Positions 17,023 to 25,890 are shown, counted from the first letter of the stretch. The stretch is 39,473 bases of DNA from CAZGXM01 sp964529795 (GCA_964529795.1 CAZGXM010000017.1:1-39473), one strand, 5' to 3'. Numbers and translations: made by a program. The notes: generated by a model from the letters alone, not told the origin.

Positions 17023-17780
17023 GATAAGTCCCTCTCCTTCAAGAATTGCTCCACTTCCGCAAAAGTCATTACCTTACATTGATAGTTAAGCCGAGGACGC
17101 TTAAGCACAATTACGGGGAGGTTCATTGCAAGCGCTGCCTGAATTTTCGTCTCCGTACCCCCGGTTTCACCGCTGTCCTTGGTGATCACTGTTCCCACTG
17201 TAAACTGCTTGAATAAAGCCATGTTCAACTCCTTAGAAGCGACACCCCGAAAGGCCACAATCTCATCCACTCCAAACTTTTTACAGGCTGCGATACTGCT
17301 TTCCTCCGGCAGCACCCGGGCAACAACTTTTTTGCTCCGCATCAAACCGGCCCGGTACAGTCTTGCCAGCGGTTTGACCCCCACTGTCAAAAAGACGGCT
17401 CCCGGTGTTTCCCCTGCAGCGTTGGCAGCCTCCTCCCAGCTATCCACAAGGTTGATAAGCGGGTGCCGGGGCAGTCTCGCCCGTGGTCTTTCGTACCGCA
17501 GGTAAGGAACGCCGGCCAATTCACAGACATCCTGGGCCAGGCGGGAAATTTCCGCCGCAAAGGGATGGCTGGCATCCACCAGTGCTTCAATGCCATTCAC
17601 CTGCAAGAAACGCCCGAGGCTTTTGGCGGTAAATTTTTCTTGCACAGCCTTTACTTTTGCATCTCGCAACAGCCTCGCTCCCAAAGCAGTGGTTACTGAA
17701 ACAGTGACGGCATAACCCCTGGCAGCCAAAAATTCCGCCAGTTTTCGCCCGTCGGCAGTACCGCCGATTAGCAATATCAC
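17019..17780 (-). CDS. cbiJ: Cobalt-precorrin-6A reductase
   Basis: CbiJ (CobK family) reduces the macrocycle of cobalt-precorrin-6A with NAD(P)H. The 253-residue protein has the N-terminal nucleotide-binding segment LIGGTADGRKLAEFL and the family motifs DASHPFA, RYERPRARL and ITKDSGETGG. It starts at GTG 17780, overlapping the cbiH TGA by four bases (GTGA), so the two are probably translated in a coupled manner. Confidence 0.92.
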   Translation of the reverse strand: MILLIGGTADGRKLAEFLAARGYAVTVSVTTALGARLLRDAKVKAVQEKFTAKSLGRFLQVNGIEALVDASHPFAAEISRLAQDVCELAGVPYLRYERPRARLPRHPLINLVDSWEEAANAAGETPGAVFLTVGVKPLARLYRAGLMRSKKVVARVLPEESSIAACKKFGVDEIVAFRGVASKELNMALFKQFTVGTVITKDSGETGGTETKIQAALAMNLPVIVLKRPRLNYQCKVMTFAEVEQFLKERDLS

Positions 17781-18598
17781 AACCGGTACCCCCGGGGCGT
17801 GATTAAACGGCCGTTTTCCACGTAGGACTGGCTGTTGCCGACAATCACCGTGGTAAACATATCTATTTCACAGCGGGTAAACTCCGCCAAATTGCTGATA
17901 ACTGCCTTTTCCCCGTGCCGTTTGGCGTTTCGCACTATGCCCACCGGGGTATTGGCCGGCAGTATCTCCAGCAGCAGTTCCCTCACTTCCTCAATATGTT
18001 TCACCCGCTTGTTACTCTTGGGGTTGTAAAGGACAATGACAAAATCCCCCCTGGCCGCCAACTCCACCCGCTTGAGAATGGTTGGCCAGGGTGTCAGCAG
18101 GTCGCTGAGGCTGATACAGGCAAAATCGTGCATCAGCGGCGCTCCCAGTACCGCCGCCGCGGCATTGGCGGCAGTTATCCCCGGCACCACTTCCACGGGG
18201 ATGCCAGCCTGCGCCTTGCTTAGCAGTTGAAATAAAATCCCGGCCATGCCGTAAACACCCGGGTCCCCGCTGCTGACCAAAGATACGGTCAAGCCCTCCC
18301 CAGCCAGTTCTATTACCCTTTCGCAGCGTTCCACTTCCCGGGTCATCCCGGAGGAAATCACCTGCTGGTGCTCGCCCAGCAGGTCTGACACCAGTTCTAT
18401 ATATTTTTTATAGCCCACCACTGCATCACTTTCAGCAATGCACTGCCGGGCGCTCTCGCACATGAATTCCCTGTCACCGGGGCCTATGCCCACCACAAAG
18501 ATGTGTCCTCGGCCACTGCCACCGTCACGCCGGGAAACACCTGCTTTGTCACCGTCATGCGGGGCGCTGCCGCCCCCCGCATGGCTGCCGGTTCGCAT
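17777..18598 (-). CDS. cbiH: Cobalt-precorrin-3B C17-methyltransferase
   Basis: CbiH methylates C-17 and contracts the ring in the anaerobic pathway. Family motifs are clear: VGIGPGD, SSGDPGVYGMAG, PGITAANAAAAVLG, HDFACISLSDL and YNPKSNKR. The product is 273 residues, about 30 longer than usual at the N-terminus: a Gly/Ser/His/Arg-rich leader precedes the normal beginning HIFVVGIGPGD. ATG 18598 has GAGGCGG upstream and lies 115 bases inside cbiG. The only later in-frame starts are the GTG GTG pair in IFVVGIG, which would remove the first beta strand, so the extension is probably translated. Confidence 0.92.
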   Translation of the reverse strand: MRTGSHAGGGSAPHDGDKAGVSRRDGGSGRGHIFVVGIGPGDREFMCESARQCIAESDAVVGYKKYIELVSDLLGEHQQVISSGMTREVERCERVIELAGEGLTVSLVSSGDPGVYGMAGILFQLLSKAQAGIPVEVVPGITAANAAAAVLGAPLMHDFACISLSDLLTPWPTILKRVELAARGDFVIVLYNPKSNKRVKHIEEVRELLLEILPANTPVGIVRNAKRHGEKAVISNLAEFTRCEIDMFTTVIVGNSQSYVENGRLITPRGYRL

Positions 18599-19542
18599 AC
18601 CGCCTCAACTCCTATCTTCGTTTTTACAAAACTTGAACCCGTCAGGTGATATTTCCTGACAGTTTCCTCCAGTTCGCGGGGGCTATAAAACCTTACCGGC
18701 ACCCCCAGGTGGTGCGCAAGTTCCTGCAAACCCGCTTCCTTTTCTTTTACCGTACAGGAAGTAACTTCTCTCAGGGATTTCACGCTCAGCTGATACTTGT
18801 CAAAGGTTTGATGAACTGCAGCCAAAAGTTGTGTCACACCCACACCGCGGCGGCAGCCCACGCCCAGGTAAAGGTTTTTGGGCCGGAGGTATAAATATGA
18901 ACCGTCCCGGTCTCTCTCCCGGTTGCTGATGATTACCAGAGGGGCATGGCCCCGCCCCTTCTCCCTTTTCGTCACCGGAACCACCTCATGACCGTAAAAC
19001 TCTCTTCCCACCAGGTAATCACAGTCCGAGGCAAACACAACCTGCTCCCCGTTGGCCATGGCGCCGTTCACCCGTTTTAATCCAGCCACAGGTTCCACCT
19101 GCCAGCCAAGTTTCCGTGCCAGGCTGTCCACAGCGGTTGTTCCCTGTACATCGGTGGAAGTGGTGATCACCGCCACGGCACCCAATTTATTCGCCAAATC
19201 TTGGGCAATTTCATTGGCCCCACCCAAATGACCGGACAGGGCACTGATCACAAACTTGCCCTTTTCGTCCAGCACCAGCACCGCCGGGTCAACGTCCTTA
19301 CCCCGCAGGTGAGGCGCAATGGTACGGATGACAATACCCAGGGCCATGATCATCACCACCACCCGGTAGCGGGGCAATATCAGGGGGTATAGCTGGGACA
19401 GGGAAGTAAAGGTGTGTACACTGACCAGAGATGATACACCATCCCTGCTGGCAAACAAGTAGACATCGCACTCCTCCAGCCGGGCAATTCTTTCCGCCAG
19501 CCTGCTCCCTCCCCGTGTCAAGGCCACCACGGCATATTTCAT
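18484..19542 (-). CDS. cbiG: Cobalt-precorrin-5A hydrolase
   Basis: CbiG opens the delta-lactone of cobalt-precorrin-5A and releases acetaldehyde. The 352-residue protein has the N-terminal-domain motifs GIVIRTIAPHL and SGHLGGAN, the central TSTDVQGTTAVDSLA, and the C-terminal-domain start LYLGVGCRRGV, so the full two-domain form is present. It starts at ATG 19542 behind GAGGAGT, overlapping cbiF by four bases. Its final 115 bases double as the start of cbiH in another frame. Confidence 0.94.
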   Translation of the reverse strand: MKYAVVALTRGGSRLAERIARLEECDVYLFASRDGVSSLVSVHTFTSLSQLYPLILPRYRVVVMIMALGIVIRTIAPHLRGKDVDPAVLVLDEKGKFVISALSGHLGGANEIAQDLANKLGAVAVITTSTDVQGTTAVDSLARKLGWQVEPVAGLKRVNGAMANGEQVVFASDCDYLVGREFYGHEVVPVTKREKGRGHAPLVIISNRERDRDGSYLYLRPKNLYLGVGCRRGVGVTQLLAAVHQTFDKYQLSVKSLREVTSCTVKEKEAGLQELAHHLGVPVRFYSPRELEETVRKYHLTGSSFVKTKIGVEAVCEPAAMRGAAAPRMTVTKQVFPGVTVAVAEDTSLWWA

Positions 19543-20306
19543 TTGCCGTCACACTCCTCGCCCTGCCGGTAACCGTGGCTGAAAGTGGGATCATAAAGGC
19601 TGGACCGCCGGTAGTCATCTTTCAAGAAATCTCCAACCAGGACCAGGGCGGTCCTGTCAATTCCCGCCTCTTTGACCTTCCCGGCGATGTCCGTCAGCGT
19701 CCCCCTGACCACCTTTTCTTCCGGCCAGGAAGCCTTTTGTATCACTGCCACGGGAGTATCCGCATTATAGCCCTGCTTGAGCTCCGCAACCACCTTGTCA
19801 ATCATCTGTACGGACAAAAACAGGCAGAGTGTGGCCCGGTGTTTTGCCAAGCCGGCTAAATTCTCTTTTTCCGGCACCGGTGTCCGGCCTTCTCGCCGGG
19901 TGAGAATCACTGTCTGGCTGACATCGGGCAGGGTATACTCCCGTTTTAAACTGGCGGCGGCAGCCAGAAAGGAACTGACGCCGGGTATCACCGTATAGCC
20001 AATGCCCAATTTATCCAGGGCATCCATCTGCTCCTGGGTTGCCCCGTATAAACAAGGGTCCCCCGTATGCACCCGGGCCACGGTTTTGGCGTCATTCACC
20101 GCCTGTTTGATAACCGCCAGCACTTCCTCCAAAGTCATGCAGGCGCTGTCATAAATTTTTGCATCCGGCCTGCGGTAGTCCAGTACTTCCTTGTTTACCA
20201 GGGAACCGGCATATATAATCACGTCCGCTTCCTGCAGTGCTTTTACCGCCTTGACGGTGATCAGGTCCGGGTCGCCGGGACCGGCACCGATAAAATACAC
20301 GTGCAC
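19539..20306 (-). CDS. cbiF: Cobalt-precorrin-4 C11-methyltransferase
   Basis: CbiF is a SAM-dependent tetrapyrrole methyltransferase acting on C-11. Motifs: GAGPGDPDLITVKA at the N-terminus, VHTGDPCLYGATQEQMD, PGVSSFLAAAASL and the LTRREGRTPVPE segment specific to the C11 group. Length is 255 residues. It starts at GTG 20306 behind AAAGGAGG, one base after the cbiL stop. Confidence 0.95.
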   Translation of the reverse strand: MHVYFIGAGPGDPDLITVKAVKALQEADVIIYAGSLVNKEVLDYRRPDAKIYDSACMTLEEVLAVIKQAVNDAKTVARVHTGDPCLYGATQEQMDALDKLGIGYTVIPGVSSFLAAAASLKREYTLPDVSQTVILTRREGRTPVPEKENLAGLAKHRATLCLFLSVQMIDKVVAELKQGYNADTPVAVIQKASWPEEKVVRGTLTDIAGKVKEAGIDRTALVLVGDFLKDDYRRSSLYDPTFSHGYRQGEECDGK

Positions 20307-20307
20307 C

Positions 20308-21018
20308 TTACCTGCCTCCTTTACTGCTTTTCACTATCATCAACGATAAATAGTCTATGTCCGTCCCCCGGAGACTGTCCAGGTCACGTGTCACCGTTTC
20401 CCGCTCAGCACCGCAGCGGCTGATAAAAACCGCATTCCCCTTTAAATCCAAGTCCTCAAGCACCTGGACAATAGTGTCAAATGCCCGGGAAACTTTCATC
20501 AAAATACAGTTATCATGCCGGGTAAGCATATCTTTTAAATATTTGGCGGTACCTACGGAGGGTACCAACACCAGGGTTTCATTGCCCTCCACCAGCGGCA
20601 TCCCCACCCTGGCGGCACAGGCGCTAAAGGATGTCACCCCGGGGATAAACTGCACCGGTGTGCCCGGCTGCAGGCGCTGCACAGTTTCTGCCAGGTAAGC
20701 TGCGGTACTGTAAGTGAGGGGGTCTCCCAGGGTAAGAAAAGCGGTGCTGCCCTCCGCCAACTGCTCTATCACCTGCCATGCCGCTTCTTCCCAGTAACCA
20801 TTGAGCTCGCGGCGGCAGTTAATCATGGGCATATGGAGAAACTTTACCCTGGCCTTTTCAGGGATGTACCTGCCGGCAATTTCCAGGGCCACACTTTCGT
20901 TTTCCGTCCCGGGTTTGGGAACAAAAACAGCAGTTACCTCCTGAAGCACACGGTGCGCCTTGAGAGTTAAGAGTTCCGGGTCCCCGGGACCGACACCTAT
21001 TGCATACAATGTATTCAA
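20308..21018 (-). CDS. cbiL: Cobalt-factor II / precorrin-2 C20-methyltransferase
   Basis: CbiL methylates C-20 of cobalt-factor II. The 236-residue protein has GVGPGDPELLTLKA, FVPKPGTENES, TLGDPLTYST and PGVTSFSACAARVG, the pattern of the C20 group. It uses a TTG start at 21018, supported by AAGGAGG ten bases upstream and by the family motif beginning four residues later; no ATG or GTG is available nearby. It lies five bases after cbiT. Confidence 0.94.
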   Translation of the reverse strand: MNTLYAIGVGPGDPELLTLKAHRVLQEVTAVFVPKPGTENESVALEIAGRYIPEKARVKFLHMPMINCRRELNGYWEEAAWQVIEQLAEGSTAFLTLGDPLTYSTAAYLAETVQRLQPGTPVQFIPGVTSFSACAARVGMPLVEGNETLVLVPSVGTAKYLKDMLTRHDNCILMKVSRAFDTIVQVLEDLDLKGNAVFISRCGAERETVTRDLDSLRGTDIDYLSLMIVKSSKGGR

Positions 21019-21023
21019 TTAGC

Positions 21024-21611
21024 CTAGTCCTCCTTTACTCCCCAGATAATGGTGACAGGGTTTAGGGCCTGCCACAGGTGCGAACTCCCCACCCTTTTCA
21101 GCCTGCTGATACTGACGGTTACCGCCTCTGTCCGGTAGTTTCCGGCTTCCAGCAGGCAAACAGCTTTATAAGCAGTTTCCAGGGTGACAGCATTGATGAC
21201 AACGCACCCGTTAACCTTTAGGCGCTTATCCACCACTTGGATTATCTCAGGGAGCTTGCCGCCGCTGCCGCCAACAAAAACCCTGTCCGGCGGGGGCAGT
21301 TCCCAAAGACACCCCGGTGCCTCACCGGAGATCACCTGCACATTTTTCACACCAAACTTCTCCAGGTTTTTATGTATCAAATCCAAAGCCGCCCGGTCCC
21401 GTTCCACGGCATAAATGCTGCCGTGGGGAATGGCCAGCGCCGCCTCCACCGTGACGGAACCGGTCCCCGCCCCGACATCGTAAAGCACACTGTGGGGCTG
21501 CAAATCCAACTTACTGATACTGATGGCGCGAATTTCTTCCTTGGTCATGGGCACTTTCCCGCGGCTAAACTTTTCATCGGGTATACCCTGAGCTACACGT
21601 GCACTAGTCAT
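21024..21611 (-). CDS. cbiT: Cobalt-precorrin-6B C15-methyltransferase (decarboxylating)
   Basis: CbiT methylates C-15 and decarboxylates the C-12 acetate side chain. The 195-residue protein has the N-terminal IPDEKFSRGKVPMTKEEIRA segment typical of CbiT, the SAM-binding DVGAGTGSVTVEAA and FVGGSGGKLPEI. It is separate from cbiE here; in the aerobic pathway the two are fused as CobL. ATG 21611 overlaps the end of cbiE by eight bases. Confidence 0.95.
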   Translation of the reverse strand: MTSARVAQGIPDEKFSRGKVPMTKEEIRAISISKLDLQPHSVLYDVGAGTGSVTVEAALAIPHGSIYAVERDRAALDLIHKNLEKFGVKNVQVISGEAPGCLWELPPPDRVFVGGSGGKLPEIIQVVDKRLKVNGCVVINAVTLETAYKAVCLLEAGNYRTEAVTVSISRLKRVGSSHLWQALNPVTIIWGVKED

Positions 21612-22224
21612 AAGTTATCACCATCACACTGTTTGTCATCTCCCTGTCAACCCTGGATAACCTGGTTGCCAGCACCGTTTCCGCCGGGGTGCCCAGACTG
21701 TCGCAGATATAGGTCAGGGGGTCACCGGGTACCTTATCCTTTAAAAATTGGGCAACAACCCGGGGGGTATTTTTATTATCCGTTAAAACAACCACCGTCC
21801 GTCCCGGTTTAACCAACTGGGCCAATCCCTCCGGGGAACGCCCGTGCACGCTGAAAAACACTGCATCCTGCCAGGCCTTTTTCAACCGGGCAAAGGCCAA
21901 CTGCACGGAACTGATACCGGGAATGACCTCCAATTCACCATCCGGAAAATGCCGTTTCAAAAATGTAAGCAGGCTGTAAAATCCCGGGTCGCCGCTGACC
22001 AGCACCACCACCCTCTGTTTTCCCCTCAAGTCCTTCAGTACAGGAATTACCCGGGATAAATCCCCATCAATGACGTATTCCGGTTTATGCAAGTGCTTAA
22101 AAAGTGCCAGAGCCCTCTTGCTGCCCAGGAGACAGTCGGCCTGCTCCACTGCCTTCGCTGCAACAGGCAGCAGGTAATCGCCATGCCCCGGCCCGGTACC
22201 CACTACTGTAATCGGGCAAACCAA
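21604..22224 (-). CDS. cbiE: Cobalt-precorrin-7 C5-methyltransferase
   Basis: CbiE methylates C-5 of the corrin ring. The 206-residue product has VGTGPGHGDYLLP, SGDPGFYSLLTFL, PGISSVQLAFARL and SVHGR, the CbiE pattern. The start is TTG 22224, behind GGAGGGAG, and overlaps the end of the cbiO-cbiD fusion gene by 22 bases, suggesting coupled translation. Confidence 0.93.
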   Translation of the reverse strand: MVCPITVVGTGPGHGDYLLPVAAKAVEQADCLLGSKRALALFKHLHKPEYVIDGDLSRVIPVLKDLRGKQRVVVLVSGDPGFYSLLTFLKRHFPDGELEVIPGISSVQLAFARLKKAWQDAVFFSVHGRSPEGLAQLVKPGRTVVVLTDNKNTPRVVAQFLKDKVPGDPLTYICDSLGTPAETVLATRLSRVDREMTNSVMVITYD

Positions 22225-24146
22225 TTTTTCTCCCTCCCCATCTCCAGGGCCTGCGGTTCGTAGCCAATAACTTCGCCCTTAAGAGAAAACAGTATGGCGC
22301 CCACTTTCAGCTGTCCCTGAACACGCTGCGCACTCCTGGCTGCCGCTTTTTCCGCCAGGCGGTGAAAAAGAAACTGTAACTTTTTCTCTGCCAGCAGCGG
22401 TATTGCCGCCTCGGCGGTAACGCAGCGGGATAACTGCATAATTGTCTCCCTGTCCACCCCGGCCAGGGCCGCTTCAGTAATCAGGGCTTCCAGGCGGGCA
22501 TCGGCCACTTTGCTGTGAGTATGGAAAATCCCCGCCGCCACCTTGGCCAGCTTCCCCAAATGGCCGCAGAGGATCGTCTTTTTTACACCCCGGGCCACAC
22601 ACTGTTCCAACATGTAACCGACAAAATTACTCATCTGCACCGTGGCGGTTTCAGGAATCCCCAATGCCCGGGCGTGTTTCCGCCCCAGTCTACCCGGTGT
22701 CAACACCAGCGTGTCTTCTCCCTGGGCCAGGGCCACCCTTATTTGCGGTACCAGCGAGCTCTTAAACGCCTCTTCGGACATTGGTTCAACAATGCCGGTG
22801 GTTCCCAAAATGGAGATGCCGCCTTTAATTCCCAGCTGGGGGTTGAGGGTCTTTTCCGCCAGTTTTTCTCCCCCGGGGACCCATACCTTCACCAGGGCGC
22901 CTTTGCCGGGCGGCAGCAACGCAGAAACCGCCTGTTCTATCATCTGCCGGGGGACGGGATTGATTGCGGGTGCACCCACCGCCACCGCCAAACCAGGTCT
23001 GGTAACCCGCCCGATTCCTTCACCGGCGGCAATTTCCACGCCTTCCCGCCCGGTCCAGGAAACCCGGGCAAAAACCTTGATACCGTCGGTAATATCGGGG
23101 TCATCCCCGGCATCCTTGACAACGCTGCAGCTGGCGCTGTCATGGTTTATGTTCCGGTCATGCAGTTCCAGGTTCAGCACCGCTCCCGCGGGAGTTGGGA
23201 TGGATACCCGGTCAAGCAGTTTTCTGTCGTTGAGCATGGCAGCGGCTCCCTTGGCCGCCGCCGCGGCACATGACCCGGTGGTATAACCCTTGCGCCAGCA
23301 GCGTTTTTTCCCTTTATCATTGGCAAACAACAGCGTGCGCCAGGCCTGCCCGATGGTCAGGGGCAGGTCTTCATTAAATTTCCAGCCGTGGTGTTTCTCC
23401 AGCACCTCAAAGAAGTGCCCCATTCTGGGCAGACGCAGCCCCGCGCGGCGCAAAACGTCCCGCCGGTTAAACACTGTCTCCGGGCTGCCCTCCAGCACCG
23501 GTTCTCCCCTGTCCAGCACGCATACCCGGTGAGCATAGACCGGTACCAGTTCCACATCATGGGTAGAAAATATCACCGTCAAACCCCGTTCCTGATTGAG
23601 GCGCAGCATCATTTTCATCAAATCACTCACCGCCAGGGGGTCCAGTCCCGCCGTGGGTTCATCCAAGATCAGCACTTCCGGTTCCATGGCCAGCACCCCA
23701 GCAACCGCCACCCTTTTTTTCTGGCCAAAACTCAACTGGTGAGTGGGCCTGTCCTCAAAACCCGCCAGGCCCACCACCGCCAGATTTCTTTTTACCCGGC
23801 AAGCAATTTCCTCCCGGGACAAGCCCAGATTGGCCGGTCCGAAAGCCACATCCTGGGCTACCGTCGGTGCAAACAACTGGTCGTTGGGGTCCTGAAAGAC
23901 AAAACCCACCCGGGCATGCAGTTCTTTTCCGGAAATACCACTCACCGGCTTATCATTTAAAAATATTTCCCCTGTCTGTGCAGTCAAAATTCCGGTGAGC
24001 AGCTTGAAAAGCGTCGTTTTACCGGAACCGTTGCGGCCCAGCACGGCCAAAAATTCCCCGGGCCAGACGGAGAGATTCACTTGCGCCAGCGCCTTGATAT
24101 TACCCGTATATTGATATGACACACCCCTTACCCTGATCAGCTCCAA
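22203..24146 (-). CDS. cbiO-cbiD: Fusion of cobalt ECF ATPase CbiO with cobalt-precorrin-5B C1-methyltransferase CbiD
   Basis: One uninterrupted 647-residue frame holds two full proteins normally encoded apart. Residues 1 to about 275 are CbiO, the ATPase of the cobalt importer: Walker A GRNGSGKT (37-44), Q-loop FQDPNDQLF, signature LSFGQKKR (138-145), Walker B VLILDEP (158-164), H-loop STHD (194-197) and a CbiO-type tail. After a short linker (NDKGKK), CbiD begins at about residue 283 with RKGYTTGSCAAAA and continues through PGRLGRKHA and GHLGKLAKVA. No start codon or ribosome site precedes the CbiD part. TTG 24146, behind AAAGGAG and just after cbiQ, is the likely start; ATG 24194 is open but would overlap cbiQ by 47 bases. 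Confidence 0.92.
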   Translation of the reverse strand: MELIRVRGVSYQYTGNIKALAQVNLSVWPGEFLAVLGRNGSGKTTLFKLLTGILTAQTGEIFLNDKPVSGISGKELHARVGFVFQDPNDQLFAPTVAQDVAFGPANLGLSREEIACRVKRNLAVVGLAGFEDRPTHQLSFGQKKRVAVAGVLAMEPEVLILDEPTAGLDPLAVSDLMKMMLRLNQERGLTVIFSTHDVELVPVYAHRVCVLDRGEPVLEGSPETVFNRRDVLRRAGLRLPRMGHFFEVLEKHHGWKFNEDLPLTIGQAWRTLLFANDKGKKRCWRKGYTTGSCAAAAAKGAAAMLNDRKLLDRVSIPTPAGAVLNLELHDRNINHDSASCSVVKDAGDDPDITDGIKVFARVSWTGREGVEIAAGEGIGRVTRPGLAVAVGAPAINPVPRQMIEQAVSALLPPGKGALVKVWVPGGEKLAEKTLNPQLGIKGGISILGTTGIVEPMSEEAFKSSLVPQIRVALAQGEDTLVLTPGRLGRKHARALGIPETATVQMSNFVGYMLEQCVARGVKKTILCGHLGKLAKVAAGIFHTHSKVADARLEALITEAALAGVDRETIMQLSRCVTAEAAIPLLAEKKLQFLFHRLAEKAAARSAQRVQGQLKVGAILFSLKGEVIGYEPQALEMGREKNWFARLQ

Positions 24147-24147
24147 G

Positions 24148-24852
24148 TTATGCCCGTCTCCTTTCAAACATCTCCAGGGGCAGATTTTCCTCATAACCCC
24201 TCAGCTGCATGGCCTGAGACGCTGTTTCCGCTCTTTCCAAAGCACGTACCAGTACCAAAGCCGTCAACTTAATCATGTTAAAAAATGAACGCCGCCAGGT
24301 TTCATGGCCCAGCCTCAGCTGCTGGGCGTTGTAGAGCCGCACCGCCTCCTGCCAGAGAATGAAAATATAGTGATAAACAAGCATTAATAATTCCAGTAAA
24401 GCCACCGGTACCTTGAACCACCGGGCCGCCCGGATAAATTCAGCCACGGAAGTGGTAATGCTCAACAATATGACAGCGGATACCCCGGTGATTATCCGCA
24501 AGGCAGCGGTGAGCCCCTGGTATAGCCCTTCCCGGTATAACACCAGCTGCCAGCTGCCAAGGGGCCAGTCAACAGCCACCGTTTGTCCCACCAGAAAAGC
24601 CTTGGTAAACAGGTAAAAGACAGCAATCATTAGAGGAAAAATTAACCGGGCCAAGAAAAACCGCCAGGGATAGCCGCTGAAGCGTACACCCAGTAAGATA
24701 CCGCTTAAAATAATTACTGAGCCAACCGGTCCGGACCAAAAAAGTATTAATATACAGCCCAGGGCAAACAGCAGTTTCAGCCTGGTATCAACAGACTTTA
24801 TGCGGGTTACCCGGTAAGACCAGGCGTCATTGAAAAACAGGTGCTGCTTCAC
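24148..24852 (-). CDS. cbiQ: Cobalt ECF transporter T component
   Basis: CbiQ is the transmembrane coupling protein that links CbiM/N to the CbiO ATPase. The 234-residue sequence has about five membrane segments, and its cytoplasmic helices carry the coupling region ending ERAETASQAMQLRGYEE. It starts at GTG 24852, overlapping the upstream stop by four bases (GTGA). Confidence 0.92.
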   Translation of the reverse strand: MKQHLFFNDAWSYRVTRIKSVDTRLKLLFALGCILILFWSGPVGSVIILSGILLGVRFSGYPWRFFLARLIFPLMIAVFYLFTKAFLVGQTVAVDWPLGSWQLVLYREGLYQGLTAALRIITGVSAVILLSITTSVAEFIRAARWFKVPVALLELLMLVYHYIFILWQEAVRLYNAQQLRLGHETWRRSFFNMIKLTALVLVRALERAETASQAMQLRGYEENLPLEMFERRRA

Positions 24853-25130
24853 CGGCTACCCCCCCTGCCGAACACTTTCAGCCAGAAATGGTAAAGCAGT
24901 ATCCCGGAGACAAAACCACCCAGGGTAAACATAAACGTCTCTGCAGTGGAGCCCAAGCTTACTAGCGGTTCCGTAACTCTTGCCCCTAAATGTTCTGCCA
25001 GTGCCGCCGCCTGGTCATCGGTACCGCCGCTGCCGGAAGGAACAATCATAAACGCGGTGACTGCAAAAGACAAGAGCAATATACCCAGCCAAAACACCAG
25101 ATATTTATACTGTCTCACCGGTATCACCAT
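24849..25130 (-). CDS. cbiN: Divergent CbiN-like auxiliary subunit of the cobalt transporter
   Basis: This small protein of about 93 residues has two membrane helices (FWLGILLLSFAVTAFMIV and FMFTLGGFVSGILLYHFWL) around an extracellular loop containing GTDDQAAALAEHL and SLGSTAETFMFTLG. The loop resembles the CbiN pattern, G.D.QA ... S.EIE.LLF, and the position between cbiM and cbiQ is the CbiN position. Identity to canonical CbiN is low by eye. The start is uncertain: ATG 25130, GTG 25118 (better spaced from AAGGA) or TTG 25142. Confidence 0.75.
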   Translation of the reverse strand: MVIPVRQYKYLVFWLGILLLSFAVTAFMIVPSGSGGTDDQAAALAEHLGARVTEPLVSLGSTAETFMFTLGGFVSGILLYHFWLKVFGRGGSR

Positions 25131-25791
25131 CCTTATCTGCAAACAAGTTCAACCGCGCCAGCACATCGGGCCTGATCTGCTTGATATAACCCAAAACCCC
25201 GCCGGTAAGCACCCCTTCCACCAGCGCCAGGGGTACCTGGGTAGGCATGAAGATCATGACAAATTTTCCCAACACGTCCAGAAATGGCCTGCTGCCGTGC
25301 AGGGCAAAAGTAAGCTGGGAAGCGGTGACAAGATAAACTGCCAGGTCACCCAGCAGCGCGGCAACTGCCGCCGCCGCTACCAGCGGCACCCCGAATTTCC
25401 TTAATGCCCGGTATATCCCGTACCCCACAAATGAACCTGCCACGCCCATGGAAAAAACGTTGGCCCCCAAAGTGGTTAACCCGCCGTGGGCAAAAAGCAC
25501 CGCCTGTAAAAAGAGGACAACCACGCTCAGTAAAGTAGCCATCCACGGCCCAAGCACAATTGCCGCCAGCGGGGTCCCCACGGCATGGGAACTGGTCCCG
25601 TAGGGCAGGGGAATGGGAAACAGGGAAATCACAAACACCGCCGCACCCATCAACCCCACCAGGGGCTTGAACATGGCATCCTGTTTGGCTTTTTTCTTTA
25701 ACTTTCCAATCCCCACCAGTACCGCCGGCGCGGACAGTCCAAACCACCCGGCTGCCCACTGGGCGGGTAAAGACATCTCCGGTAAATGCAT
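25105..25791 (-). CDS. cbiM: Cobalt ECF transporter S component
   Basis: CbiM is the membrane substrate-binding component for Co2+. The 228-residue protein begins MHLPEMSLPAQWAAGW, matching the CbiM N-terminus MHI.EG.LP..WA, whose His2 binds the metal. Further motifs are PIPLPYGTSSHAVGT (metal-site histidine), LFAHGGLTTLGANVFSMG and FMPTQVPLALVEGVLTGG. The open frame extends upstream to 25977, but that part lies in the riboswitch; ATG 25791 has AAAGGAG and the correct MH start. First gene of the cob operon. Confidence 0.94.
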   Translation of the reverse strand: MHLPEMSLPAQWAAGWFGLSAPAVLVGIGKLKKKAKQDAMFKPLVGLMGAAVFVISLFPIPLPYGTSSHAVGTPLAAIVLGPWMATLLSVVVLFLQAVLFAHGGLTTLGANVFSMGVAGSFVGYGIYRALRKFGVPLVAAAAVAALLGDLAVYLVTASQLTFALHGSRPFLDVLGKFVMIFMPTQVPLALVEGVLTGGVLGYIKQIRPDVLARLNLFADKDGDTGETV

Positions 25792-25866
25792 CTGGCAATA
25801 TCTCCTTTCACTCAACCTGTCCGAATTGAAAACACTACCGGTAAAACACCCAAACGGCAAGCATAT

Positions 25867-25890
25867 AAAAAAACCCTGCCTGCGGCAAGG
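25867..25890 (-). terminator. Riboswitch-controlled attenuator before cbiM
   Basis: On the minus strand CCTTGCC pairs with GGCAGGG (loop GCA) followed by seven U. The 3' arm contains CAGGCAGG (25882-25875), an exact complement of CCTGCCTG in the B12 box of the aptamer (25958-25951). This suggests that the ligand-free RNA uses the B12 box as an antiterminator. Confidence 0.85.
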
